Assembly: GCA_965227265.1 (NCBI GenBank)
Contig: OZ245738.1
Span: 2,914,001 to 2,978,000, forward strand
Length of the DNA stretch: 64,000 bases
Direction of reading: 5' to 3'
DNA from: UBA2336 sp965227265
Lineage (GTDB): Bacteria > Bacteroidota > Bacteroidia > Cytophagales > Cyclobacteriaceae
Below are positions 9,715 to 17,284 of this stretch, one piece after another. Within the stretch, counting starts at the first letter, position 1. Each line of letters begins with the position of its first letter. A model generated the notes under the pieces. That model saw nothing but the letters and a program-made list of their open reading frames with translations. It ran no database searches and was not told the DNA's origin. The position numbers were made by a program, and so were the translations under genes.

Positions 9715-10041
9715 ATGACCATACAAGAAGCTCAAACCCAGGTTGATCAATGGATTAAAACGCATGGTGTCCGTTACTTCAACGAACTAACCAATATGGC
9801 TATCCTCACGGAAGAAACCGGGGAAGTTGCCCGCATCATTGCTCGTAGGTATGGGGAGCAATCTGAAAAAGAATCGGATAAAAATAAAGATCTCGCAGAT
9901 GAAATGGCCGATGTGTTATGGGTGTTGATTTGTCTCGCCAATCAGACGGGAGTTGATTTAACGGAAGCGCTTAAGAAGAATATCGAAAAGAAAACAACGC
10001 GTGATCAAGATCGGCATAAGCAAAATGAAAAGTTGCGTTAG
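9715..10041 (+). CDS. MazG-like nucleotide pyrophosphohydrolase
   Basis: 108 residues, the size of single-domain all-alpha NTP pyrophosphatases. It has the divalent-metal motif of the family: EETGEVARI near residues 33-41 and DEMADVLWVL near 62-71 (EExxE...ExxD). Such enzymes hydrolyse (d)NTPs to NMP and pyrophosphate as house-cleaning; the exact nucleotide cannot be read from sequence. The last bases overlap the end of the convergent comB gene by 4 bp. Confidence 0.9.
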   Translation: MTIQEAQTQVDQWIKTHGVRYFNELTNMAILTEETGEVARIIARRYGEQSEKESDKNKDLADEMADVLWVLICLANQTGVDLTEALKKNIEKKTTRDQDRHKQNEKLR

Positions 10042-10745
10042 CGCGCAACGGTCAAGGCGCCATCTTTTAAAACCGGAACAATAAAGTACTTATCAGTTGT
10101 TAAGCAAAATTCCATGTCTTCATGGATATTTAGTTTATTTAATCTCTTCACGTGGCTGGATTCACTCAAGAACTTAACTAGATTACTTTTCGCACTGTTG
10201 TAAAGATGTTGCGCAGCGAGTGGCGCATCACAGGCAAGTGAGAATTTGTTTTTTAATTTCTCCACCAACGCTCCGGCAAATACGGTGTCTTCCAAGTTTA
10301 CTTTACCCTTCCAGCCTGCGCAAACAATTAGAATATCATTATTGCTTTTAATTAAATGATCAGCAACGGCAGAAATATTTAAGAAAGCTCCAATAATTAT
10401 TTCCTTGGCTCCAATAGATTTGGCAATTGCCTGTGTTCCATTGGTTGTGGTGAAGGCGATCTGTTTACCCTTAAGATTCTCGGCCATGTATTCAAATGGA
10501 GAATTCCCCAAATCAAAATCTGGAACCTTTTCGCCATCTCGTTCCCCGGCAATCAGATAACCTTTTGCTTTCATGACCCGGCAATCTTCCAGTTTTGCAA
10601 CCGGATAAATACTTTCAATGCCGTGCGCAAAAGCAGTCGTCATGGAAGAAGTAGCCCGAAGAATATCAACTACAACAACAGATTTGTCTTCCACCGAATA
10701 GAGGTGCATTAAATCTGGCGTTAAGCAAACATCAATGTTTTTCAA
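10038..10745 (-). CDS. comB: 2-phosphosulfolactate phosphatase family protein
   Basis: 235 residues, matching the ComB family (Mg-dependent hydrolysis of 2-phosphosulfolactate to sulfolactate). Typical stretches are VVVDILRATSSMTTAF near the N-terminus, AGERDGEKVPDFDLGNSP and FTTTNGTQAI. In methanogens the reaction belongs to coenzyme M synthesis; in bacteria ComB homologues are common without that pathway and may serve sulfolactate metabolism. The start is taken as TTG at 10745, because no in-frame ATG lies upstream and the first residues already fit the family. Confidence 0.88.
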   Translation of the reverse strand: MKNIDVCLTPDLMHLYSVEDKSVVVVDILRATSSMTTAFAHGIESIYPVAKLEDCRVMKAKGYLIAGERDGEKVPDFDLGNSPFEYMAENLKGKQIAFTTTNGTQAIAKSIGAKEIIIGAFLNISAVADHLIKSNNDILIVCAGWKGKVNLEDTVFAGALVEKLKNKFSLACDAPLAAQHLYNSAKSNLVKFLSESSHVKRLNKLNIHEDMEFCLTTDKYFIVPVLKDGALTVAR

Positions 10746-10749
10746 GATG

Positions 10750-10808
10750 AATTCGTTGATTTATTGATCAGCTGATTCGATTATTGAAAATTACCGAATC
10801 AACGAATT
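10750..10808. repeat. Inverted repeat in the gcvT-comB spacer
   Basis: Perfect 12-bp arms AATTCGTTGATT (10750-10761) and AATCAACGAATT (10797-10808) flank a spacer rich in TTGAT/GATTC words. On the minus strand it lies between gcvT and the comB start. It has no U-run, so it is not a standard terminator. Confidence 0.6.
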
Positions 10809-10814
10809 GTCAAA

Positions 10815-11900
10815 TTAGTTAATTAAAGGTGTCTTACTCACTTCTCCTTTGATGAGTTTCCCGCGCACATCGATGAAAATTTCCGAGCCAATGACAGCAT
10901 ACTCAGTTGTTACGTAACCCAATCCGATACCAATCCCTAACATAGGCGACATCGTTCCGGAAGTTACTTTGCCGATTGCGTTTCCGGCAGCATCTTTAAT
11001 AACATAATCGTGACGTGGAATACCTTTCTCGATCATTTTAAAACCGACAAGTTTTTTCTTAACACCTTCTTCCTTTTGTTTTTTGATTGCAGATGAATTG
11101 GTAAAGTCTTTGGTGAATTTCGTGATCCAGCCGAGGCCTCCTTCTAACGGGGATGTTGTATCATCAATATCATTTCCGTATAAACAGAAACCCATCTCTA
11201 ATCGTAATGTGTCGCGCGCTCCAAGACCGATGGGTTTAATCCCAAACTCTGCTCCGGCTTCAAATATTTTATGCCATACTTTTTCAGCATGATCTTTATG
11301 CACATAAATCTCAAAACCTCCAGCACCAGTATAGCCGGTATTCGACATCACAACATCCTTGACCTCTGCAAACTCACCAATCGCGAAATGATAATATTTG
11401 ATTGTGCTTAAATCCACGGTAGTCAATTTTTGTAAAGTTGGTACACCTTTGGGGCCTTGAACGGCAAACAAGCAAAGATCATCAGAAATGTTTTTCAGCT
11501 CAGCACCTTTTGTGTTGAACTTACTGATCCAATTCCAGTCCTTATCAATGTTACTGGCATTTACCACCAGCATGTAATCATTGTCTTTCTTTTTGTAAAC
11601 AATCAGATCATCCACAATTCCTCCCGTTTCATTCGGCAGACATGAATATTGTGCCTGGCCATCAATCAACTTAGAAGCATCGTTACTTGTAACGCGCTGA
11701 ATCAAATCAAGTGCATTTGGCCCTTTAACCAAAAATTCACCCATGTGTGAAACATCAAACACGCCTACTGCATTACGAACTGTCATGTGTTCTTCAATAT
11801 CCGATGAATAGCGAACCGGCATGTTATATCCCGCGAAGGGAACCATTTTGCCGCCAAGCTTTACGTGAAGATCATTAAGAGGAATTTGTTTTACTTCCAT
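10815..11900 (-). CDS. gcvT: Aminomethyltransferase, glycine cleavage T protein
   Basis: 361 residues. It transfers the aminomethyl carbon from lipoylated H protein to tetrahydrofolate, releasing ammonia. The N-terminus is typical (LHVKLGGKMVPFAGYNMPVRY), followed by GVFDVSHMGEF, the folate site region VVNASNIDKDW (catalytic Asp in NASNxxKD), GYTGAGGFEIY, GLGARDTLRLEMGFCLYG and a C-terminal beta-barrel with GKVTSGTMSP. The other gcv genes are not adjacent, as is usual in Bacteroidota. Start ATG 11900. Confidence 0.97.
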   Translation of the reverse strand: MEVKQIPLNDLHVKLGGKMVPFAGYNMPVRYSSDIEEHMTVRNAVGVFDVSHMGEFLVKGPNALDLIQRVTSNDASKLIDGQAQYSCLPNETGGIVDDLIVYKKKDNDYMLVVNASNIDKDWNWISKFNTKGAELKNISDDLCLFAVQGPKGVPTLQKLTTVDLSTIKYYHFAIGEFAEVKDVVMSNTGYTGAGGFEIYVHKDHAEKVWHKIFEAGAEFGIKPIGLGARDTLRLEMGFCLYGNDIDDTTSPLEGGLGWITKFTKDFTNSSAIKKQKEEGVKKKLVGFKMIEKGIPRHDYVIKDAAGNAIGKVTSGTMSPMLGIGIGLGYVTTEYAVIGSEIFIDVRGKLIKGEVSKTPLIN

Positions 11901-11918
11901 GAAGAATATTTTCTGATG

Positions 11919-12353
11919 TTAAAGTTTTCCTTTTTCAATCGCTTCAAGAATAAGCGTTCTCATTTTCTTAGCGCTTTCGAGTTTACCCTCAATGTATTGG
12001 CGATACTCTTCTTTACCCGTGCTGTCTTCTGGCGGATAAACACCGTGCATCCAATCCATCATCGATTGTTGTGCAGAGTCCAGCAAATGAACCCGGTTTT
12101 CTATATCTTTTTTTTGTGCCTCAGTGAGTCCCGGAGTTGCAAGCGTATCACTTAGCTTACGTTTTAGAGACATGAGATTATCCATTTTTGGCATCACCTC
12201 ATCATGGATATCCATCGCCTCATTGTACAAAACCTGGTTGGTATTTTCAGCGATTGGGTCACCAACCGGAACATCTTTGCCAGATTTTCCACACGCAGCC
12301 AACATGCCAAAAACAGCTATAAACAATAGTTTTAGGATATTTTTCATGCTCAT
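11919..12353 (-). CDS. Small lipoprotein, predicted helical
   Basis: About 144 residues from ATG 12353 (or 142 from ATG 12347). A longer open frame begins upstream at 12395, but only the later starts place a signal peptide first, ending in lipobox LAAC. The mature part is helical and charged, with a MMDWMHGVYPPEDS stretch seen in a family of Bacteroidota lipoproteins that databases have labelled, not informatively, 'viral A-type inclusion protein' (recall, not checked). It ends 18 bp before gcvT on the same strand and may be co-transcribed with it. Function unknown. Confidence 0.75.
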   Translation of the reverse strand: MSMKNILKLLFIAVFGMLAACGKSGKDVPVGDPIAENTNQVLYNEAMDIHDEVMPKMDNLMSLKRKLSDTLATPGLTEAQKKDIENRVHLLDSAQQSMMDWMHGVYPPEDSTGKEEYRQYIEGKLESAKKMRTLILEAIEKGKL

Positions 12354-12446
12354 TTTGTTTGCCGGCAAAGGTATAACAGATCGGTAAGCCCACAACCTTC
12401 CTAACGTACATTAGCACAAAATTTTGTGAAAAGTTGCGGTGCAGTG

Positions 12447-12478
12447 TTGCAGCTTCCATTAAAATGATTCTATCTTTA
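12447..12478 (+). promoter_or_regulatory. Candidate promoter of the aromatic amino acid operon
   Basis: TTG at 12447-12449 and TATCTTTA at 12471-12478, 21 bp apart, resemble the Bacteroidota minus-33 TTG and minus-7 TAnnTTTG elements (7 of 8 in the latter). Transcription would start shortly before the leader peptide ATG at 12495. Confidence 0.45.
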
Positions 12479-12494
12479 TGGAATAAGAAAGCAA

Positions 12495-12581
12495 ATGAAG
12501 CTCAGCCACTCATTCTTTTACTTTTGGTACTTCTATTTTAAGACCCAGGCGGGACTTAGAAGAGCGGAGTGTTGTTGCTGA
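12495..12581 (+). CDS. Aromatic leader peptide of the pheA operon attenuator
   Basis: A 28-codon reading frame, ATG 12495 to TGA 12579-12581, just downstream of the candidate promoter. Residues 7-15 are FFYFWYFYF: nine aromatic codons in a row (5 Phe, 3 Tyr, 1 Trp), directly before an operon that makes Phe and Tyr from chorismate. This is the hallmark of a leader peptide whose translation senses charged tRNA-Phe/Tyr (and perhaps Trp). Codons 19-21, about 10 nt past the last aromatic codon, contain CGGGACTT, a copy of the 3' arm of the terminator downstream. Confidence 0.85.
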   Translation: MKLSHSFFYFWYFYFKTQAGLRRAECCC

Positions 12582-12637
12582 ACTGAAACGATACAAGAAC
12601 TCAAGAAAGTCCCGGACAAACCGGGACTTTTTGTTTT
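12550..12637 (+). promoter_or_regulatory. Transcription attenuator (antiterminator/terminator switch)
   Basis: The terminator 5' arm at 12606-12615 can pair either with its 3' arm (12621-12630) or, over 8 bp, with CGGGACTT at 12550-12557 inside the leader peptide frame; three more pairs (12562-12564 with 12600-12602) could extend the latter. Inference: a ribosome stalled on the aromatic codons (12513-12539) leaves 12550-12557 free to form the antiterminator, so pheA is transcribed. A ribosome moving on through 12550-12578 blocks this pairing, so the terminator forms. Confidence 0.75.
12606..12637 (+). terminator. Attenuator terminator before pheA
   Basis: Perfect 10-bp stem AAAGTCCCGG / CCGGGACTTT with loop ACAAA, followed by TTGTTTT. 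It ends 2 nt before the pheA ATG at 12640, so it must be bypassed for the operon to be expressed. Confidence 0.92.
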
Positions 12638-12639
12638 AT

Positions 12640-13479
12640 ATGGTAAAGAAGAAAAAATTACGGGTTGCCATTCAGGGCATTGCTACCAGCTATCATGAAG
12701 TTGCAGCACTCACCTATTTCAATGAGCCGATTGAAACAGTTGAGTGCCTGTCGTTTCACAAGTTGTGCGAAGCCTTAAAGTCTGGTAAAGCGGATGTGGC
12801 AGTAATGGCGATTGAAAATGCCATAGCCGGAAGCATTCTTCCGAACTACTTTTTGTTGCAAGATTATCACTTCAGCATAGTAGGTGAATTGTATTTACCC
12901 ATTCACATGCACTTGCTGGCGTTACCCGGAGTGAAGCGTGAAGACATTACTTCTATTGAATCACATCCGATGGCAATTCGCCAGTGTTCTGAATTTCTTT
13001 TTTCGTTAAAAGGAGTTGAAATCCGTGAAAGCGATGATACGGCAGTTTCCGCAAAACGTGTAAAAGATTTTAAATTAAAAGATACCGCTGCTATTGCGAA
13101 CGAATATGCAGCTAAAAAATTTGGATTGAATATTCTGGAGAAACGAATTGAAACCAACAAGAAGAACTTCACGCGTTTCCTCATTCTTAACCGAAGAGCA
13201 AATTCAAAAATTGAAAGCAACAAAGCTTCTTTAAGCTTTGAGGTAGCCAATCATGTTGGGAGTTTAGCCGATGCATTAACAACGTTTAAAGAATATAGCA
13301 TTAATCTTTCAAAGATCCAGTCGATTCCAATTATTGGAAGGCCGAGCGAGTATTCAATTCACATTGATGTAGAATGGAAGAAAAGAAAAAATTACGATGA
13401 AGCCATGCGCGACATCTTACGTCAGGTGAAGAACCTGAACATTTTAGGCGAGTACAAGAAAGCACAGTTGAAGTTCTAG
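12640..13479 (+). CDS. pheA: Prephenate dehydratase
   Basis: Converts prephenate to phenylpyruvate. 279 residues from ATG 12640; a TTG at 12631 is in frame but lies in the terminator U-run. The periplasmic-binding-like catalytic domain shows GIATSYHEVAA, VAVMAIENAIAGSI and NFTRFLIL (the TRF motif with catalytic Thr). The C-terminal ACT domain runs from about residue 195. Its usual Phe-binding motifs GALV and ESRP read GSLA and QSIP here, so feedback inhibition by Phe may differ; this could be a lineage trait. First gene of a four-gene operon, 2 bp before the next. Confidence 0.95.
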   Translation: MVKKKKLRVAIQGIATSYHEVAALTYFNEPIETVECLSFHKLCEALKSGKADVAVMAIENAIAGSILPNYFLLQDYHFSIVGELYLPIHMHLLALPGVKREDITSIESHPMAIRQCSEFLFSLKGVEIRESDDTAVSAKRVKDFKLKDTAAIANEYAAKKFGLNILEKRIETNKKNFTRFLILNRRANSKIESNKASLSFEVANHVGSLADALTTFKEYSINLSKIQSIPIIGRPSEYSIHIDVEWKKRKNYDEAMRDILRQVKNLNILGEYKKAQLKF

Positions 13480-13481
13480 GT

Positions 13482-14672
13482 ATGATACAAACAGCAAAAC
13501 GGATTAGCGCAGTAGAAGAATACTACTTCAGCAAAAAGCTCGCAGAAGTACGCGGTTTGGATACGCCCGAACATCGTGTGATTAACTTAGGAATTGGCAG
13601 TCCGGATATGGCACCTGCTCCTTCTGTGGTCAATGCCTTAATTGAATCTGCACAAAATCCTGCCAATCATGGCTATCAGAATTATAAAGGCATTCCACAG
13701 TTAAGAAAAGGAATTGCTGATTTTTATAAAAGAACATACAACGTTTCGCTTGATCCTGAAACCATGATCTTTCCCTTAATGGGATCGAAGGAAGGAATCA
13801 TGCACATCTCGATGGCCTTTGTGAACGAAGGCGAAGATGTATTGATTCCTGATCCGGGCTATCCAACGTATTCTTCGGTCTCAACACTTGTTGGTGCAAA
13901 GATCAGAACGTATGCCATGAAGGAAGAGCTCAAGTGGGGAATTGATATCGAGGCGTTAAAGAAAACTGATCTTTCCAATGTAAAAGTTATGTGGATCAAT
14001 TTCCCACACATGCCAACGGGTAGAATTGCTTCACGTGAAGAATTGAAAGAATTGGTTGACCTGGCGAGAAAAAATAATTTCCTGATTGTTAACGACAATC
14101 CGTACAGCCTGATCCTGAACGATGAGCCTATGAGCATTCTTTCCATTGAGGGATCTGAGGATGTTGCACTGGAATTGAACTCGTTAAGTAAATCACACAA
14201 CATGGCTGGCTGGCGCATCGGTTGGGTTGCCGGTAAAAAAGAATTCATCGATGCCGTGTTGAAAGTAAAGAGCAACATGGATTCCGGAATGTTCCTGGGG
14301 CTACAGCATGCTGCCGTTGAAGCACTGCAATCGACCAGTGAGTGGTTTACGGAACTGAACAAAATCTATATCGAGCGCAGAACGGCAGCGCATAAAATTC
14401 TGGATGTACTCGGTTGCTCATACGAGAAAAAACAATCCGGTTTATTCGTGTGGGCAAAAGTTCCTGATTCGATTTCGGATGTTGAGAAATTTATTGATGA
14501 GATTCTGTATGGAACAAAAGTTTTCATTACTCCTGGATTTATCTTCGGAGAAGCAGGCAGGCGCTTTATTCGGATTTCATTATGCGCCCCAGTAGAAAAA
14601 TTAAAAGAAGCTTCCGACCGAATTGAGAAATTCGTTCACGCAAAACATAAACATCAAACCGAAAAAGTATGA
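13482..14672 (+). CDS. PLP-dependent class I/II aminotransferase (aromatic/aspartate type)
   Basis: 396 residues, fold type I. The PLP lysine is Lys237 in SLSKSHNMAGWRIGWVAG; the phosphate-binding region starts at PLMGSKEGIMH, and FPHMPTGRIAS and NDNPYSLI line the cofactor site. Between pheA and tyrA it most probably transaminates phenylpyruvate and 4-hydroxyphenylpyruvate to Phe and Tyr, or prephenate to arogenate; sequence alone does not decide. FPHMPTG replaces the common NPxNPTG. It overlaps tyrA by 4 bp (ATGA), a sign of translational coupling. Confidence 0.92.
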   Translation: MIQTAKRISAVEEYYFSKKLAEVRGLDTPEHRVINLGIGSPDMAPAPSVVNALIESAQNPANHGYQNYKGIPQLRKGIADFYKRTYNVSLDPETMIFPLMGSKEGIMHISMAFVNEGEDVLIPDPGYPTYSSVSTLVGAKIRTYAMKEELKWGIDIEALKKTDLSNVKVMWINFPHMPTGRIASREELKELVDLARKNNFLIVNDNPYSLILNDEPMSILSIEGSEDVALELNSLSKSHNMAGWRIGWVAGKKEFIDAVLKVKSNMDSGMFLGLQHAAVEALQSTSEWFTELNKIYIERRTAAHKILDVLGCSYEKKQSGLFVWAKVPDSISDVEKFIDEILYGTKVFITPGFIFGEAGRRFIRISLCAPVEKLKEASDRIEKFVHAKHKHQTEKV

Positions 14673-15547
14673 AAGCAACCATTATCGGTTTGGGATTAAT
14701 CGGAGGTTCAATGGCCATTGACCTTAAAAAGGCAGGCATTGTTACTGAGTTAACAGGCATTGACCTGAATAAAGAGCATGCTGCGAAAGCAATTGAACTT
14801 GATTTAGTAAAAGAAATAGATACCGAAGGAAAAACAATCGCGACTGCAGATTTGATTATTATATCAATTCCGGTAAGTGTATTGAGTCAACTGCTTCCTT
14901 CTATTCTTGATTCTGTGAAAAAAGATGCCGTGGTGATTGATACCGGCTCAACAAAAAGTTTGGTATGCAAAGCTGTCTCAAATCATACTAACCGCGGACA
15001 ATATGTAGCAGCACATCCGATTGCCGGAACAGAAAACTCAGGCCCAACAGCCGCATTCTCCGGATTGTTCCAGAATAAAACGAACATTATCTGCGAAAAA
15101 GAAAAATCATCGACACAAGCATTAGCCTTGGCTGAAAAGATTTTTGCTGCGTTGGGTATGAACACGATTTATATGGATGCAGGTGAACATGATAAACACG
15201 TTGCGTATGTTTCACATCTGTCACACGTAAGTTCATTTCTACTCGGACAAACCGTCTTGGACATTGAACGCGATGAAAAAAATATTTTCGCCTTGGCAGG
15301 AAGTGGTTTTTCATCCACTGTTAGGTTGGCGAAAAGCTCACCGGATATGTGGGCGCCCATCTTCGAACAAAATGCCGAACATTTAAGCCAGGCATTGCTG
15401 GAGTACATTATGCACTTACAAAAATTTCAATACCACCTGATGAAGCGTGACGTAAACGAGCTTCATAAAATCATGACAGAAGCAAACCGCATCCGGGAAG
15501 TATTGAATGGAATAGAACTAAAACAAAAAACAGTAGAAAATAAATAA
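14669..15547 (+). CDS. tyrA: Prephenate/arogenate dehydrogenase
   Basis: 292 residues. NAD(P)-dependent oxidative decarboxylation of prephenate to 4-hydroxyphenylpyruvate. The Rossmann motif GLGLIGGS is at residues 7-14, followed by ISIPVSVLSQLLPSI, DTGSTKS and AAHPIAGTENSGP (conserved HPxxG.E), and in the helical C-terminal domain YVSHLSHVSSFLLG, whose His residues match the family's active site. No ACT domain is fused, so inhibition by Tyr would have to come from elsewhere. Confidence 0.95.
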   Translation: MKATIIGLGLIGGSMAIDLKKAGIVTELTGIDLNKEHAAKAIELDLVKEIDTEGKTIATADLIIISIPVSVLSQLLPSILDSVKKDAVVIDTGSTKSLVCKAVSNHTNRGQYVAAHPIAGTENSGPTAAFSGLFQNKTNIICEKEKSSTQALALAEKIFAALGMNTIYMDAGEHDKHVAYVSHLSHVSSFLLGQTVLDIERDEKNIFALAGSGFSSTVRLAKSSPDMWAPIFEQNAEHLSQALLEYIMHLQKFQYHLMKRDVNELHKIMTEANRIREVLNGIELKQKTVENK

Positions 15548-15556
15548 CTTTGTGAT

Positions 15557-16660
15557 ATGAAGAAGGAACTTGAGCTTGAGGCAATGTCAACCTGGTTGCC
15601 AACAAACGGTTTACCGGCAGTGATCAGCGGACCGTGCAGCGCGGAAACAGAAAGTCAAACAATCGCTACGGCTAAACAACTTGCAGCAACTGGTAAAGTA
15701 AATGCATTACGTGCCGGTATTTGGAAACCACGCACACGTCCGGGACAATACGAAGGATCCGGAGCAGAAGGACTAAATTGGTTGATCCAGGCCGGAAAAG
15801 AAACTGGCTTACCTGTAACAACTGAAGTTGCCAATGCAACTCACGTTGAAGCTTGTTTAAAAGCTGGTGTAAATATTCTTTGGGTTGGAGCCCGTACAAC
15901 GGTAAATCCATTTTCTGTCCAGGAAATTGCCGACTCATTAAAAGGAGTTGATATTCCTGTGATGGTAAAGAATCCCGTTAATCCGGATCTTGAATTATGG
16001 ATTGGAGCGCTGGAGCGTTTGAATAAAGCAGGCATTAAAAAATTAGCAGCAATTCACCGCGGATTCTCTTCATTTGAAAAAGGTCCTTTCCGCAATGCCC
16101 CAATGTGGGATTTGGCAATCGAATTAAAAACCCGTATTCCGGAGCTTGATATTCTTTGTGATCCAAGTCACATTGCCGGTAACCGCGACTTGATTGCATT
16201 GATCAGTCAGAAAGCAATTGACCTAAACATGAGCGGATTGATGATTGAAAGTCATATCAATCCAGATGCTGCATGGAGCGATGCCAAGCAACAAGTTACA
16301 CCGGCTGTTCTTGGGAGTATCATTCAGGGACTTGTAGCACGCAAGCCGTCTACCGATAACAAGAATTTCAAAGATACACTTGCCATTCTGCGTGAGCAGA
16401 TTGATCAGCTTGATGATGAAATCATGCAAAAACTGGCGAAGCGTATGGCAATCTCCGAAAAGATTGGTCAGTATAAAAAAGAGAACAACGTTACCATTTT
16501 ACAGGTAAATCGCTGGGAAGAAATTATTGCAACACGTTTAGCGCTTAGCATGGCGATGGGCTTAAGTGAAGAATTCACCAGAGACATGCTGAAGATTATT
16601 CATAGTGAATCTATCCAAATTCAGACGAAAGTGATGAATAAGGAAGGTGAACGCGTTTAA
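15557..16660 (+). CDS. aroG: Bifunctional DAHP synthase / chorismate mutase
   Basis: 367 residues. Residues about 15-265 are a DAHP synthase of the KDO8P-synthase-like type (GPCSAETESQ, RAGIWKPRTRPG, CDPSHIAGNRD, MIESHINPD), making the first shikimate intermediate from PEP and erythrose 4-phosphate. Residues about 278-360 are an AroQ-type chorismate mutase (LREQIDQLDDEIMQKLAKRM...IGQYKKENN), which turns chorismate into prephenate. The fusion joins the first pathway step to the branch that feeds pheA and tyrA in the same operon. The mutase domain usually also carries allosteric control of the synthase. It starts 9 bp after tyrA. Confidence 0.95.
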   Translation: MKKELELEAMSTWLPTNGLPAVISGPCSAETESQTIATAKQLAATGKVNALRAGIWKPRTRPGQYEGSGAEGLNWLIQAGKETGLPVTTEVANATHVEACLKAGVNILWVGARTTVNPFSVQEIADSLKGVDIPVMVKNPVNPDLELWIGALERLNKAGIKKLAAIHRGFSSFEKGPFRNAPMWDLAIELKTRIPELDILCDPSHIAGNRDLIALISQKAIDLNMSGLMIESHINPDAAWSDAKQQVTPAVLGSIIQGLVARKPSTDNKNFKDTLAILREQIDQLDDEIMQKLAKRMAISEKIGQYKKENNVTILQVNRWEEIIATRLALSMAMGLSEEFTRDMLKIIHSESIQIQTKVMNKEGERV

Positions 16661-16684
16661 ACACAGTTTCATCAGCACTGCATC

Positions 16685-16712
16685 ATAGCCGAAAATTTCC
16701 GGCTATTCTTTT
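16685..16712 (+). terminator. Terminator of the aromatic operon
   Basis: Stem ATAGCCG (16685-16691) with CGGCTAT (16700-16706), 8-nt loop, followed by TCTTTT. Confidence 0.75.
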
Positions 16713-16770
16713 ACAGGTTTTATAATAGACAATCAAAATAATTGTTTTAGGAATAAACACATAAAATTTT

Positions 16771-17280
16771 ATGAAGCAGACTGCCAGCCTGTTCATGTTT
16801 GTAGTTATTGGGCTGTGCTGCGAAGCACAAGTTAAAGAAGAAGAAGTAAGTCCGGATTTGAATACATGGGCTGCCCGAGTAGGCATCGGGATTCAGAAAA
16901 GCCCATACGCAGAACTTGGTATAACACGATTATGGATTACAAGTGATGGACTTAATTGGGGTTCAAATGCTTTATACGCAGCTGTTGAAATAAACAGAAA
17001 GCAAAATTCTTCCGATCCGGTATACTATGGTTTCAAAACAGGCTTCGAAACCTCTTGGGGCGTTGCAATGGGCGCGATTGAATTAAAATACGTAACAGAT
17101 TTAAATCATGAAGATGTATTTGTACTTACGCCCAAAGCGGGATTAACCGTGTTTGGCGCTGTGAATCTGTTGTATGGTTATAACTTCCCTAAAAATCTGG
17201 ACTCCTTCTCGGGAATCGGAAATCACCAGTTTTCATTGGTGGTTCACGTCAGCAGAAAATTGATTGCTGAAACAAGATAA
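16771..17280 (+). CDS. Putative outer-membrane/periplasmic beta protein
   Basis: 169 residues starting with a signal peptide (SLFMFVVIGLCCEAQ). The rest alternates hydrophobic and polar residues with many aromatic residues at strand ends (GITRLWITSDGLNWG, YGFKTGFETSWGVAMGAIELKYVTDL) and ends in FSLVVHVSRKL, which suggests a small beta-barrel. I do not recognise a named family. It lies after the aromatic operon terminator, so probably has its own promoter, and runs convergent to the next gene with only a 4-bp gap. Confidence 0.7.
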   Translation: MKQTASLFMFVVIGLCCEAQVKEEEVSPDLNTWAARVGIGIQKSPYAELGITRLWITSDGLNWGSNALYAAVEINRKQNSSDPVYYGFKTGFETSWGVAMGAIELKYVTDLNHEDVFVLTPKAGLTVFGAVNLLYGYNFPKNLDSFSGIGNHQFSLVVHVSRKLIAETR

Positions 17281-17284
17281 TATT

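Noticed and set aside
12631..12639. TTG start for pheA at 12631
   Set aside because: It lies within the terminator U-run; ATG 12640 fits the family start.
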